Shown: piece by piece, positions 1 through 12,425 of the stretch
Numbering within the stretch: the first letter of the stretch is position 1
Layout: the number at the start of each line of letters is the position of its first letter
NCBI GenBank assembly: GCA_963924555.1
Contig: OZ004584.1
Coordinates: 124,001-188,000, forward strand
DNA: 64,000 nucleotides
Source: Crambe crambe
Taxonomy: Eukaryota > Porifera > Demospongiae > Poecilosclerida > Crambeidae
Direction: 5' to 3'
Made by a program: the position numbers and the translations under genes
The notes under the pieces: generated by a model
Told to the model about the DNA's origin: nothing
Seen by the model: the letters and a program-made list of their open reading frames with translations, nothing else
Database searches by the model: none

Positions 1-2526
1 TCCTTCTGTGGATATCGAATCTTTAAACTTGCTCATCAGGTAAGAAGTACAAGCCATCCTCAGCATATCAGATAATATGTATATTTTTGTGGCTGTACTA
101 TTTGCCCGTTTTCATGGCTGTGTTATCTAGTTTTGTTTGCCTGTGGCCATGTTTTTTTGTGGGTCTTGTCTCAGTAGCTTAGTAAACAAGCTAGCTATCC
201 TGCCCCACCTCTCATAGCTATGAGATTGTGTTATTCAGATTGGACCAGCAGTGTGAGGCTAAGTTTAGTGAACTCATAGCAGTATGGTACAAAGCAATGG
301 TCGTCAGGGTTCTAATCTCAAAGAATGCAAAGGTGAATGCATGGGTTCGGGTCGTTTCTTCTATCAGATAAACTGGTGTATCTATTCTGTAGGTGCAGAA
401 AAAAGCATTTGTGTTAGTCAAGGCTCACCAGGAAGGTGTCCACAGTAACCATGAACTAGTTCAGTGGCTCTGTGGACGATTGAAAGAAGTAGGTCTATTG
501 AATGTGTTGCTCTTTCCAAATGCATAGAAAGGAAGCCATGCAGTGCAGTGATGGCCTTTAACATCCTTTTGTCTGTTCCACTTAGCACACTCTTGAAGAA
601 ATGTTGACACAGTTATCAGAAAGAGGTGTGGACCATGCCCATATTCTCAACACCTGGGCACACTTTGTATTTGTCATTGGAAAGGTGAGCACTATATAGA
701 GTCGATTCATGGTCAGGTGACAGTCATGTGATCCCTCATTAGGTTTTGCATAAGCATGGGACTTTTCTGAACCGAATGCTGCTCATCCCAGAAACAGTGA
801 GCAAGATACACCCCTTTAAAACCACTCGAATAAGCCCTTCCTTTCTGAATTTGCAGGGCTTCAAGCATAAGTCATTGTTGGCCGTGAAGGCAACTTACAA
901 AGCTTGGATGTTCCTTATCTCTAACTTTGCCATGGATCTGAGTAAGTCCTAAGTCCTTAACCCTCCAAACTGGAGTGTGGTCACTTGGTGCTCCAGCTTA
1001 GGGTGGAAATGAATAATTCCATTTCTTGTCTCTCTCCAGATCTTCTTGTGTCTCGTAAGCGTTTGAAGTTGCTGCTGTTGCCGCTGCTGGGGACTTCCAT
1101 GAAGGAGAGGCATGCACAGGTGGAAGTTGCCCGCCTCAGAGCCTGGTGGCATCTCATCATAGCCCTGGGCAGCAACAGACCCTTATGTTTCAATCAAGTA
1201 AGGGAAGGACCATCTGTGTAATCAGCATTTATCTTCTCATTTTCATAGGTGTGCAGTCCATTCTTAATGTTTTGCTTGGATTTGGATCCAAAATCAGATA
1301 TAAACCCACTATCATCACTCATCAGTGAAAAAGGAATCAATTGCATGTTTCGGTTTGGTTCCAGATCCACTCCAAAGTCTGATTCCTGTTCAACACCTAC
1401 TCTGAAGCATTCGGCTCCAGCACAGACACTTCAGGACGCCTTGCAGTGCACGCCAGGACAAAGTACAGGATTGTTGGCTGCAATCAGCCCTCCTGGTACT
1501 ACCATAGGTAATCCCTACTACCTGGCCACACCCACTCTGCCGATGCTGCTGACTGGTTGCCACGCCATCCTCCAGTTCACAGGAAACAAGGAGCAAATTC
1601 CAGAGAGCCTCATTGAGTCAGGTGATAATCATGTGATTTTATATACCAAACCTATAAAGTGTAGGAGTGTAGAACCCTGTAATATATATATGAGTGTAGG
1701 ACCCTGTAGGTAGAACCCTATTAATTTAAGGGTGTAGGTAGAACCCTATTAATTTAGGGGTGTAGGTAGAACCCTATTAATTTAAGGGTGTAGGTAGAAC
1801 CCTATTAATTTAGGGATGTAGGTAGAACCCTATTAATTTAGGGGTGTAGGTAGAACCCTATTAATTTAGGGAAGTTTCACTGTTGTCATGGACATTTATT
1901 TGGTGACAGGTTCGCTAACAGAGGTGACCTTTCCTAAAGGGTATGTCCCCCTTGAAGTGGTGCAGTTCCTGGTGCTATTCGTAGATTCCTTGGCCACTGC
2001 CATTCCTGCGGCTTCTATCAGAGGCTGCAGTAAGTTTATACCAGTAGAAGGGAATGGTAAAATTAGATGGACTCTGTGTGTGTAAAACTTCATTAAAGTT
2101 GTGATGTTTTATGCTAGGCATCATGCTGAATGGTAAGAGTCAATATAATTATGGCTTCCTATTTATCATATGACTTTTTCATGTGACTTCCTTTTTATCA
2201 TGTGACTTCCTATTTATCAGGAACTAACTTGGACAAGGTGGTTAACTGCTTAGTGTCTCTGGTGATCAACACGTTAGTGGTTATGATCAAAGAGAATGCC
2301 CCCCTGGTGGAGATCTGGGACATCCATTTGCTAGAAGTCATGCTCCATTTCATCACCTCTGGTACTTTGGCGTCCCTGACAACTGAGCAGACTCAGATGA
2401 CCTTGTTTTCTAGACTCCTCTCCCTCCCTCCTCACCTCCTCCTTAGGAGCCATTGGAAACACCTCCTCCATGCTTTCATGATACTCGGCAACCATGGCAA
2501 CAAGTACGTTTGTCTATCTGTTTGTC

Positions 2527-2571
<45 letters not shown>

Positions 2572-5500
2572 ATATGTGGCAGTGAGTGGTTAGCACTCTG
2601 CTTTAAGGGATGACTGTCCCGTCCCACCTATGGTGTTTATACTAGTACAAATTTGAATAACTGGCTGCTTCTCTTGAGACTTTGCCACGTCAGTCCTCCT
2701 GCAAGTTCCTAGCCAACCAGGTGCACGTGACCAGCTGTATGATGTATGTACGTATGTATGTATGTATTGAGGTTAGACTTCTTCTTTAGTGAGTGGTTAT
2801 GTGCCAACTGGGTCAAGATAGCTGGGATGGCAGGCTCCAAGTCCCACACCCCTGATCCTCTCTCATACTTGCTCGACTTGTCAGACCAGCTTCTCCTGAT
2901 TGCTAATGACGATAGCACCAATCAGTCAACCCTGACTAGAATGTGGACTGCTTTAGCACACAGTTTCTCCAAGTCAGTGCTGGAGGTAAGTAAACAACAT
3001 GTCTAAATGCTTCAATCATGTAGTACTGCTGTATTCAGACCACTCAAATCAACCATGGCAGTGCCCTGGAACCAAACTTCAAGGCAGTCCTTCAAATTCT
3101 GAAGTTTCCATTCCAATTCCTCCTCCATGGCAATGATAAGGTACGGTTAATTTTTATCCCAAATAGTGCACATCATCCTTTCTTCTTCTTCACTATTAGA
3201 GTCACGTGATTGGTATTTTTGAGGTGTGGCGTTCACTATACGATATGGCTCTCCTGCATATTTCCTTGGTAGTGAGTGACCCTAATCACTGTGCCCTCTT
3301 GACCCTGGGAGAGCTCCATGCAGTATACAGGGATGGGCAACACAAAGATGCTATTCTTAACCAGAAGAATTGGGTCTTTGACTTTGATATGTGCCAAGAG
3401 GCAGTGGCCTCTGCTGTTTCCTTTATCCTCCACAAGCTCAAGTGGTCAGATATCGTCCCACAACGTACGCTCCACAAGGATCAGCTGTCAGACGATGGGT
3501 CAAAGTGCATCAAGAAGGTGTTGGAATTATTACCATGGCAACTGGAAAGATTCAATAGTGGCACGAAAGAAGTGAGATAATAAAAAAATAATATTGAAAT
3601 TAATGATGGCTGGTTATTTATCCACTCTTAGAGTCCAAAGCCACTCTCTTATTTGACTACACCCACCACCCTCCACGAGATCATCTCAACCCTCTTTCAG
3701 CACCTTCCGACCTTTGACCTGCTGACAGTTGCAGTGGAGAGTATAGCAGAACCACTTGCTTCTTTATGGGAATCACTCCTTCGGGTAGTAACATCCTCCC
3801 CTACCCATGGCAAGCAACGTACCAACATCAAGGACCAAATAATCTCCACATGGTCTACCATCACTACCTGTTTGCAGGCACGTGGCCCCTCCCCTTTCCC
3901 TGCCTCCTTGTTGCCAATGCTGACACCTCTGTTGGCAGCCACTTTGACTTCAAAGTGTTCAAAGCTCTCTAACATCACCCTCAACTTTTGGGCTCTCACT
4001 TTTGACAAGGACGAAAATTTTTCCTACCCTATAAAGTTGAAGGAGACTTTCCGTCAATATTTCTCCACATCCCCTCGTCCCCATGGCTTGCAGCTGTCAG
4101 GATTGAGGGATGAGTCCAAGGGCAGTCCATCTAGAGAAATTATGGACATCTCCACTGAAGTTATTTCAATTGAAGAGAGTGTTCCTGTGTCCGATTCTGA
4201 TGTCATGGAGTGTACGGAGACTCAGTCCCATTCTGAGGAGGTTATTATAATGCCACACCCATCTCCATCAAAGGGCATCGTCAGTTCTCCCTGCAAAAAC
4301 GTGTGTTCCAGTTTCCTTAGGGATGGACAAAAAGGCCACGCCTCTCCACACAGACCATCTCCACTTTCCCTCTCCCCTGGCTCCAAGGCACTAGATAAAG
4401 TGCTGAATAAGTCATTGGGTCAAAGGTCAAATGGAGTGTGCAAAAGATTGTCTATGGGTGGTGCTGATGATACGGTACGTATGTGCATATCCCATGAAAA
4501 ATTACTCGGTGTGCAGTAACTATTGTTATTATTGTTTGTTGTGTGACTGTGTATAGAATTATGTGGTGATCCCCCCAAGGAAGAAGGCGTGTCTGTTGAC
4601 TGAACGACAGCAGGAGGTTCGGAGGGAGAGACGGGAGTTGCCCTCCATGTACAACAACCTAGAACCTTCTCTGGACCATTCCCCCCCTCTGGAAAACCAT
4701 CAGAAGTAAGCACCAACAACCTTCACTCAAAATTTTTTTTGATTTTTAAATTTATCATTTTGTATGAAGTGAGGAGCTCCCTATTGTTATTCCTGAGTCA
4801 GATGACTTGCCTGATTGTGATGACCCTTTACCTATACAAAAACTCGATTCAGCAGAGCCTTCTGTCACCATGCCCGTCTCCCCCAATGTTCCCACCCCAT
4901 CATCTGCTGCCATGCCTACCACCAGAGGTATTACTGATGATCAAAATCCCAAAAGAGATGGCACTTCTTGTGACAATGACCACCTTTTCTGTCCGGATGG
5001 AATATCACCTCCCAGTGGAGTCACTCTCCTCCCTCAATTCACCAAGTCTACAACAACCAAGTCATCACATGAGAAAACTTCTAATTCTAAGTCTGATCGA
5101 ACCCCACTCATTAGTGTGCCGTCCTCTGAGACTAGAATGGTGACTTCACCCACTAATCCACTGGGTGATTCTGGCACTAACAAAGGGCAGGGCAATATAT
5201 CTAAATCAACTATTTCATCTAGCAGTTTCGATCTGACTACACCCACTTCTTTTATCCTATCATCTTCAGGAAGTGGTTGTGTCACTTCCAATCCCTCTAC
5301 AGCTACCACCCCCAACCCTTCATCACTCACCAAACCCATCCCTCAAACCACACCCATCCCCTCCACCAGAAAGGCCAAACTTCCATCAGCTGCTCTTCCA
5401 TCGAAATCTCTGCCAACTTTATCAACGATGCCTCCCACTTCAGATTGTTCCCTAGCCAAGTACCCACCCTTATACCAATTCATCAACTCTGAACAGTTTC

Positions 5501-8500
5501 TCTCCCAAATCAAGGAATGTCTTGGAAGTCCTATTCTGAGCAGTCCTCAAACCACACCCACTTTGAATAGCTTCATTTTTACCACTAAGAGTGCCATCCC
5601 CCATGCTGTGCCTTCCGTCAACCACAGCTCTTATGGGGTGGCTCCTGCAATTAGGTCACTAAATAGTGCAACAGTTGGGCTTCCCATTGGTGTACAACAT
5701 CTTCAGCTTGTAGCAGCCAGTACCACTCACCCCATAGCAATACCTGTCCTCACCAATCATCTCTCCATAAATATCCCCCCTGGAGCGGTCAAAAATCTCT
5801 CATCTTGTGCTCTTGTCGTTAACAAATCTCAACCATCCACCACTCAGTGGCCCAGAAAATCTGCTCTATCTTCAGATACTGTGAAAATACGTTCTAACAC
5901 CATTCAATCTACCACATGTGTTAACACAGCTACTACATCCATTCCTCTCTCTAGTCGCTCACAACCTTCAAATGCTGTACCTCGTAGCATCTCTCACTCT
6001 GTCTCGGGCATTGCTCCCTCGAGCATATCATCTAGCACTTTCTGGAGTACCACACAGGTGACCACTGCTCCCTCAAGCACATCATCTAAGATCTCTTACT
6101 CTATCTTGAGTACCACACAGGTGAGCGCATCGTCTAACGCTGCCTCCAATACCACACAGGTGAACACTGCTCCTGTCTTGGGTACTACTACTACACCAGT
6201 GAACATTACTTCCTCAGGGACCACGCAGGTGACATTTTGTAGCACCTCTCCTGTGTCACAGACCACACAATTGAAAAGTGTTGCTCCCTCTAGCAACCAT
6301 CAGTCAAGCATCATACCTCTAGGAGCTGTCCCCTTGAGTAATTTTGTCTCTCTCCCTTCCAATGTTCCAATCAGCACTCACACACCCACCCTTTCTTCTA
6401 GTGGAACTACTGCTGATGCCACACCCTCCAGTGCCCCTCCCCCTGGACCACCCCTTCCTTTTACTACTTACGGTGTACTTGGCTGCATCTTATCCAATGA
6501 TGGCAACAAAACCACGACTACACTGTCTCATCCAACCACTACCTCTATCATCACAACAAATACAACAACAACAACAACAACAACAACAGGTGCTGCCTTG
6601 TGTATGAGAGCAAGTGATGACCGACCAAAGAGAAAGAGAGGACGACCAAAAAAGTATTTAGAAACTACAGAAAAGATAAGTACTGAGGGTGACCTACCGA
6701 AGAGGAAAGGACGACCAAGAAAGTGCTTTCATGAGCAAAAGGAAAAGAAAAGTACTGACAAGAGGAGGACCAGGAGAAAGGTAAAGGCAGGTCAATATGA
6801 AGTAGGCAGAGAGGACAAAGGTGAAAGAGCAGTTGAGAATGAGGAGAAAGAAGAGAGTAATGAAGATGGAGAAGGTGTTGGGAAGACTTCAAGAGAAGAG
6901 TCCGGTGGGAAGAGGAGTGAATTCTTGGAGAGTGGTGAAGGAAAGAGGAAGGACATAGCTGTTATAAAGGAAGTTGAAGGCAGTCCTACACAGGATAGCA
7001 TCTGTTCCAGTAGTGATGGCAGTGTCACCCCAAAACTTGTCATTGTGGAGTCAGAATCAGACAGTTCTGGAATGAGCCCAACACTGATGCCTGCAAAATC
7101 GTATGAGAATGAAGATCCCTTGGTGGGGTTGGAGCACCAAACCCAACAAAATGAAACATCGATGAGCATCATTGGGGATTCTGCAAGAAATAATGTTGAG
7201 GATGGTGACATTCAGAACCAAGATCCTGCCACAGTGGAACAGAATAAAGACAGAGGAACTGTCTTTGGTTCCAATCATGGAGCTGATGTGGTAATGTTGG
7301 AAGAGTCTAGTGGAATGGAACATGCAGTCCCTGAGAGTAAGGAAGATTCTGGAGAGGAGAGGGAGCAGTCGATGGCACCAAAACATCCAAAAGAGAAAGA
7401 CCAATCAGTTGGCAAGGATGGAAACACCACTCCTCAGTCACATGACATTATTCCTCAGTCATGTGATCCAGCTCCTCAGTTATGTGACATCACTCAGTCA
7501 TGTGACCCAGCTCCTCAGTCACATGACATCAATCTTCAGTCACGTGACATCACTTCTCAGTCATGTAACCCAACTCCTCGGTCATGTGATGTAAGTCCTC
7601 TGTCACGTGACCTAACTCAGTCATGTGACGTAACTCCTCAGTCACATGAAACAACCCCTCAGTCATGTGACTCGGCAGCACCAAGGCAGAAGATAGGATC
7701 AGTCTTGGGGATACTGAAGCATGTCAGTCAGTTTGATACCCCTTTTTTCGCAAAGTCTGCTAGTATTCGACATCGAGTGCAGTTTGCCAGTAAGCCCGAC
7801 TACAAGGAGGCTGGGGGTCGCAGGACACCTGTAAAAGGTGACAACTCTCTAGTTAATGATATTTGACTGCTAATCAGCCAATTCTTATTCCATTTAGCTC
7901 GAGTGCTTCAGATCCCACCATCTTCTCGACGAACCCTGTACATGTCTCGTTCATCTCCTAAGGTCAGTTTTGATGGTCACAACCTGGGTGGTTTTATTTG
8001 GTAAAGGGTTTTATTCCTCTTGAGGTCATTCTTTAGATCACTGCTTCACCTCCTCAAGCAGCCACTATCAGTGGTCCTGTGTACCCCTCATTGAGGGGCT
8101 GTACTTCTCCTGTGGAGGACATCCTTTCAGCACTTTCACCAAAATTGTGAGTTCATTAGGCAGTTCAAAATAAATTACTTGTTTAACGGATGTCCCTGCC
8201 CTATTTTGACAGAATTGAAATAAATTTAAACTTGTATATTCTCAGTATACTGCTGTTCATCTTTGTATACTAGATCCCAGTATACTCCTGTTTCTCTGTA
8301 TACTAGAACACATGACTGATGTATAGTATACTGAGGTAGTTTATGTTTAAGTTTATTTCGTCCTGCCTGCCTATAAGAAAGGAGAAAAAATCTGTTAAAC
8401 AAGTGATTAGTTTGGAACTGCCTTACTGTAATGATTATTGTGCTCTCTCTCTCTCTCTCTCTCTCTCTCTTAGCACTCATGGACTGGTGCAGCTGGTCCG

Positions 8501-9598
8501 AGCACGTAATATCACCACGGTGGGGGAAATGAGTTCCCTCTCTGAGAAACAAGTCCAATCCCTCCCCATCAAGTCCCCTAAAGTCTTCACTCTCCGCAAT
8601 GCTCTACGCTCCTTTGAACAACAGGTAAGTTATTGTAATAGTCAGGGGGGGGGGGGGGGGGGGGGGAAGTGGTCCCTACCAAAAAGTGGCTGGTGTGTGT
8701 AGTGGATGTTGTAGAGAGAGAAGGAACGAGCCTGATTGGTTTTATTATATCTCAGGAATTGCGACGGAGACCAGCTGGTCCTGCCATCGAAAGCTTTGCT
8801 CTTGCTCCACCTCCCAGCAAACGCTCCAAACCTTCAGCTCCTAGCAACCACAACAGCAACAGTGAGAACACTACAACTCCTTGCAACAGCATCAGCGAAA
8901 ACACTACAGAAAAGAACACAATACCCCACTGTATTTCCAATCATGTGGCCACACCCACCCATCAGGAGGAGGATAGCTTCATGATGGAGTCGGCCCAAAC
9001 TGGTGATTCTCCTGTGGCAATAACATTAGCCGCACCTGACAGTTCAATCAGGGACGAGACTAAGAGTAAATCAGATCTCCAACATGATGTCCAACACGAC
9101 CATACCTACTGTTTGCAAGCTGAACCTGTGTCCTCTGATCTCCCACATCTCGTTAAGGATCAGGTGTGTGAGAAAGACCTTGAAATGTGTGAAAATGAAG
9201 TTGTGGTCACGCCTGAGACCACATCTGGGGAGGAGGGGGAAATGTCTCAAGAGTTGTTTTCAGAGTCTCAAGAATCTTCCATGGAATTGGATGGTTGTGG
9301 TGATGGTGATGTGGTAAAAGAAATGGATACTGTTTCATCTGTTGCTAGTGCTGGGGACAAGTCCAATGCTAGTGGTGATTCCAACTTACTTCCTTGTACG
9401 ACCTACATCAAGAAACTGACTGAACTGGAGGAGTTAATGACTAATTCATCCACTACTCTCTCTCACCAGGAGCTGGTGGAGATGCTGGATGGCTTGTCAC
9501 AGGTGGCGGTTGCGGTGTGCAAGGTCACAGCTACCATTTCCACCAAGTTGAAGGAAATGGCACTTCCATCCACAGACAAACCCAGTGACAAAGCATAA
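1..9598 (+). CDS. RIF1: RIF1, replication-timing and DNA-repair factor (5' end outside window)
   Basis: RIF1 recruits protein phosphatase 1 to chromatin, where it controls origin firing and double-strand-break repair. Exons I can place: 586-684, 743-796, 857-941, 1040-1197, 1249-1621, 1910-2029, 2221-2503, 2790-2985, 3039-3140, 3200-3571, 3632-4474, 4557-4705, 4770-7837, 7898-7962, 8037-8146, 8474-8624 and 8756-9598 (stop TAA). The first window exon ends at 39. The HEAT-type N-terminal part has family signatures such as SRKRLKLLLLPL and ARLRAWWHLI. The exon at 4557 reads YVVIPPRKKACLLTERQQEV, as at the end of the RIF1 HEAT array. A long Ser/Thr/Pro-rich exon follows, with two AT-hook-like motifs (KRGRPKK, RKGRPRK, about 6630-6720), an 8-residue repeat block, and PP1-docking motifs GILK (7708-7719) and RVQF (7774-7785). 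The C-terminal domain has ITTVGEMSSLSEKQVQSLPI then SPKVFTLRNALR, a RIF1 hallmark. It converges on HPRT. Identification is secure; the first 580 bp are poorly resolved. Confidence 0.93.
1700..1870. repeat. Intronic minisatellite, about 29-bp unit
   Basis: About six near-identical tandem copies of a unit containing GTAGGTAGAACCCTATTAAT. It fills most of the RIF1 intron between the exons ending at 1621 and starting at 1910. It codes for nothing in the gene frame. Confidence 0.9.
2519..2568. repeat. (TG)n microsatellite in RIF1 intron
   Basis: A run of alternating TG just after the splice donor of the exon ending near 2503, preceded by TCTG-type units. A (TATG)n stretch at about 2743-2767 lies in the same intron. 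Confidence 0.9.
7434..7672 (+). repeat. In-frame 8-codon minisatellite inside the RIF1 coding exon
   Basis: About ten imperfect copies of a roughly 24-bp unit, built on CCTCAGTCATGTGAC and encoding variants of PQSCDITP / PQSHDINL. Copies keep the reading frame and often alternate CATGTGAC with CACGTGAC. It lies about 40 bp upstream of the GILK docking motif. Confidence 0.88.
8441..8471 (+). repeat. (CT)n microsatellite serving as polypyrimidine tract
   Basis: About 15 CT units run straight into TTAG, the 3' splice site of the RIF1 exon starting at 8474. The next intron holds a run of 20 or more G (about 8645-8667). Confidence 0.9.
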
Positions 9599-9808
9599 CT
9601 AGGTCCTGGCCACAAGTGCTCCCCATATTAATCCGATCCCTTTATTAGGGATCTTTGAATCTTGCTAGTCTATGTATGTTAATTTCAAATTATATACAAG
9701 TCATTTTAATTCCAAGAAAAATAATGAGCTATTGTGTGTCCAGTTGGTTACTTAGGAAGTGGATGCAGTACTGCTTGATCCCAATGCCATTGTTGATACA
9801 GTACACCT

Positions 9809-11235
9809 CTAGGCATATCTGGTCTTCCCTGATTCGTTCAGCACACACACATGCTGTATAACAGAAAGTGGATCAGGTTGTCAAAGTTTTATGGTGAGGA
9901 TATTGATGTCCTATGGCACTCACGTTGAGGTCTCTGAAGAACTCATTATAGTCCAGAGCATACCCCACTACAAACTCGTCAGGAATCTCAAACCCAGCAT
10001 CTGTATAACAAAGATTGTCACCTAGCATCTTCATGTAAAGATTTACAATGGTACAAATGTACAGGTCAGTAACTACTAAAGCCCATTGTTTTCAGTGTGG
10101 GAATTGTGTGTCTCACAATAAGGAACTGTGGACTTACAGTCAGGCACATAGCCACTACTTCTTGAGGTACGCTTCACCAGCAAACTATATAAATACACAA
10201 ATAGAAAGAGGAAAACTACACAAGACGAGACTTTACCTGGCAACTTTTACACTTGCAGGCTCGTATTTTGCCAGCAAGTTGAGGAGTTTCTGTATTGTAG
10301 CTCCAGTGTCGATGATATCCTTCATACAATTAACCATCAACTCTATCTAATCTTCAAGACTCTTACCTCCACCACAAGCACACTCTGATGGTTCAAAAGA
10401 AATCACCACATCATCAACCAAAGTCCCAAAGTCAGCATGCAATAGTTACCATAATAACAATGACATGTACTCTAAATAAAGCACCCCAATCCATACCTTT
10501 CCTTTTAACTTCTCAAAGCTATCTCCTCCTATCACTTGTACATCCCCACTGGACTGCTCCCCCTGCACTCAATATTGAAAATATTTCCAACCTCCAAAAT
10601 GAGGTTAAAGGTCATATGCACACACAGCATAACTCTTGAGACGTATGAAGTCCACTTGAATCTGACAGGAATTGCTGCCTGAGGCATGATAGTTCTTGAT
10701 GAAGTCAAGGAGGTCTGTGAAGAATTGGTAGCCTCCTTTCAGCACACACAAAGCAACCAGTGGAGACTGCAGGTCACTGCAGATATCCTGGGCCAATTTT
10801 GCAGTCCTAAAATAGTGCATACTAAGTTATCTTGTAATGGAACCACTGATAAAGAACATTCTAGAAACCACCAAATAGCGTATAAATTTTGGAAAAGGGC
10901 ATACGAAATGTACAAAAGGGGTGGGAGAGTAGTCTCGTGTGGGCCTAGCGCCTGGAGACTAGTAGGAGAGGACTGACCTGTCCATGATGATACCCTTGGG
11001 GATCATGATGTCACGAAGATCAGATGCATAGTGATGAGGAATACAGAAGTGCTCCAAGCTATAGCCAGTATATTTGTCAGGAATCTGCAGTCAGTCAAAA
11101 ACAATTCAGAGGCCTATTTAATTGGTATCGGATTAAAAAATATTAAACTTGCATGGTATTGATTCTTACATACTGATGCAATCTGTGTCAACTTACAACT
11201 ATACACTGAGAGGTCTTCTGTGGATTTGCAGCCAT
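9809..11235 (-). CDS. HPRT1: Hypoxanthine(-guanine) phosphoribosyltransferase
   Basis: Cytosolic purine-salvage enzyme that converts hypoxanthine or guanine plus PRPP to IMP or GMP. Exon 1 (11197-11235) starts [10 protein letters not shown]. The next exon, 10978-11084 (107 nt), encodes [20 protein letters not shown]. Exon 10626-10806 encodes TAKLAQDI and [15 protein letters not shown]. Later exons give [20 protein letters not shown], then the PRPP-binding loop [11 protein letters not shown] (across an intron near 10316-10367), [13 protein letters not shown], and [19 protein letters not shown]. The last exon reads [14 protein letters not shown] and stops at 9809-9811. All catalytic segments of a type I PRTase are present and the length is normal for the family (about 220 aa). 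The gene converges tail-to-tail on RIF1 with a gap of about 210 bp. An NRF1-like palindrome lies about 80 bp upstream of the start. Nothing is broken. Confidence 0.96.
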
Positions 11236-11313
11236 CGTAGCGCTGTGCAATATGCGGTCTCCGTGTTGGTAAAGGGTTAGTCGCGTCGGCGGGCGTGCAT
11301 GCAGCGGAAATAT

Positions 11314-11325
11314 TGCGCATGCGCA
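11314..11325. promoter_or_regulatory. NRF1-like palindrome upstream of HPRT
   Basis: TGCGCATGCGCA fits the NRF1 consensus. It lies about 80 bp upstream of the HPRT ATG (11235, minus strand), in the short gap before the RNASEK stop codon. The role is inferred from position and motif only. Confidence 0.55.
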
Positions 11326-11347
11326 TAGATGGAGTACAATATTAATT

Positions 11348-12366
11348 TTAGTGTCCCTTATATACCACCATATCAGTTTTGGATTCAGATTTCAATTCAG
11401 AAGTGTCCCTTATATCAGTTTTGGATTCAGATTTTGATTCAGAATTGGATTCGGATTCGACTTTAGAGTCATCAGATTTATAAAGGATTGTAAGTGTATT
11501 TTTCTCATATCGAAATATTGTAGCCTTTTGAGGATGCTTTGATCTCCAGATATTAATGCCAATGAACGTTCCAGAGAGGACCAGAAAGAAGAGATAGATG
11601 ACAGCAGCACCCCAGCATGATCTAAAAAGGCATAATATGATCAATAATCAAGTTCATTGTGTGAAGTCACTCACAATGCAGCATTGTGGTATGCTTTGGT
11701 GATATCTGTGTCATTATACAGTGTTACTTCATCCAGAGCTGTGTACGAGAAATTTTTGTGGCTCAACTTGGGCACAGCATCAATAATGTCCTCTAGAAGT
11801 ACCACAGCTTCAAGATAGTAGAAGACACCAAGAAAGAACTGAAAATCAAAGTAATACAATACCTTGTGAAAAAGGGTCACTTCCACTAGTCCCCCCTCTT
11901 ATCACCCCTGTTGATCTAGCTTTAGATTTCCAGAGTGAAAGTTATTTGCTGGGCTACACTCATTATACGATAGTGGCTAATACCTAGGTAGTACTCAATG
12001 ATAGTTTAATAAGGTCATGTAGATAATACTGGATTTAGGGGAATTATGTTCACTTGCTTAATAGCTACTTCAATATAGCTACTCAATTCTGAATTCTGAA
12101 GATTAGATGTGCTATGCTGGTGTTTTTTACAACCCATATCTCAGTTAGGTACTAGCTAAGATAAATCAGACATTATTGCAGCTTTATCAAAAATCTCTAT
12201 GTTTTGTGACATGGTTTTCATCCTTTTTACATTCTTACTGCCTGCCCCATGCAGTAATTCTTACCAACATGATTATTGCCCAGAGGCTGAATAAGAAGCA
12301 GCAGACAGAGCCCTTGGGTCCACACAAACAGAACACCACCTTTCCAGTCACGTATCTAGCTCCCAT
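11348..12366 (-). CDS. RNASEK: Ribonuclease kappa with a long acidic/Ser-rich C-terminal tail
   Basis: A small two-pass membrane protein of the endosomal/V-ATPase compartment. Exons: 12265-12366 (MGARYVTGKVVFCLCGPKGS and the first membrane segment ending AIIML), 11675-11838 (FFLGVFYYLEAVVLLEDI, then the luminal loop), and 11348-11621 (SCWGAAVIYLFFLVLSGTFI, the second membrane segment). Splice phases join cleanly. The order of a CGPK-type N-terminus, a short loop with LLEDI, and a second membrane segment is the RNASEK pattern. The usual protein is about 100 aa. This model gives about 179 aa because the last exon continues past the usual end into a tail made of SES/KSESKTD repeats, encoded by a partly duplicated DNA unit (11348-11460). 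An extra intron removing the tail cannot be excluded. Confidence 0.85.
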
Positions 12367-12425
12367 AGCAAATCGCGGGCAATTGACTAGACTCTCTATC
12401 TAGCAAGCAGAGCTACAGTACAGAC

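Noticed and set aside
393..459. Possible small RIF1 exon (VQKKAFVLVKAHQ)
   Set aside because: An acceptor is present but there is no good donor, and the match to the HEAT region is too short to support it.
1700..1870. Regular repeats that could suggest a CRISPR array
   Set aside because: Units are directly adjacent with no unique spacers, inside an intron of an animal gene.
2202..2585. Open frame ending in Cys/Val repeats
   Set aside because: The first part is the true RIF1 exon 2221-2503; the Cys/Val part is a (TG)n microsatellite after the donor.
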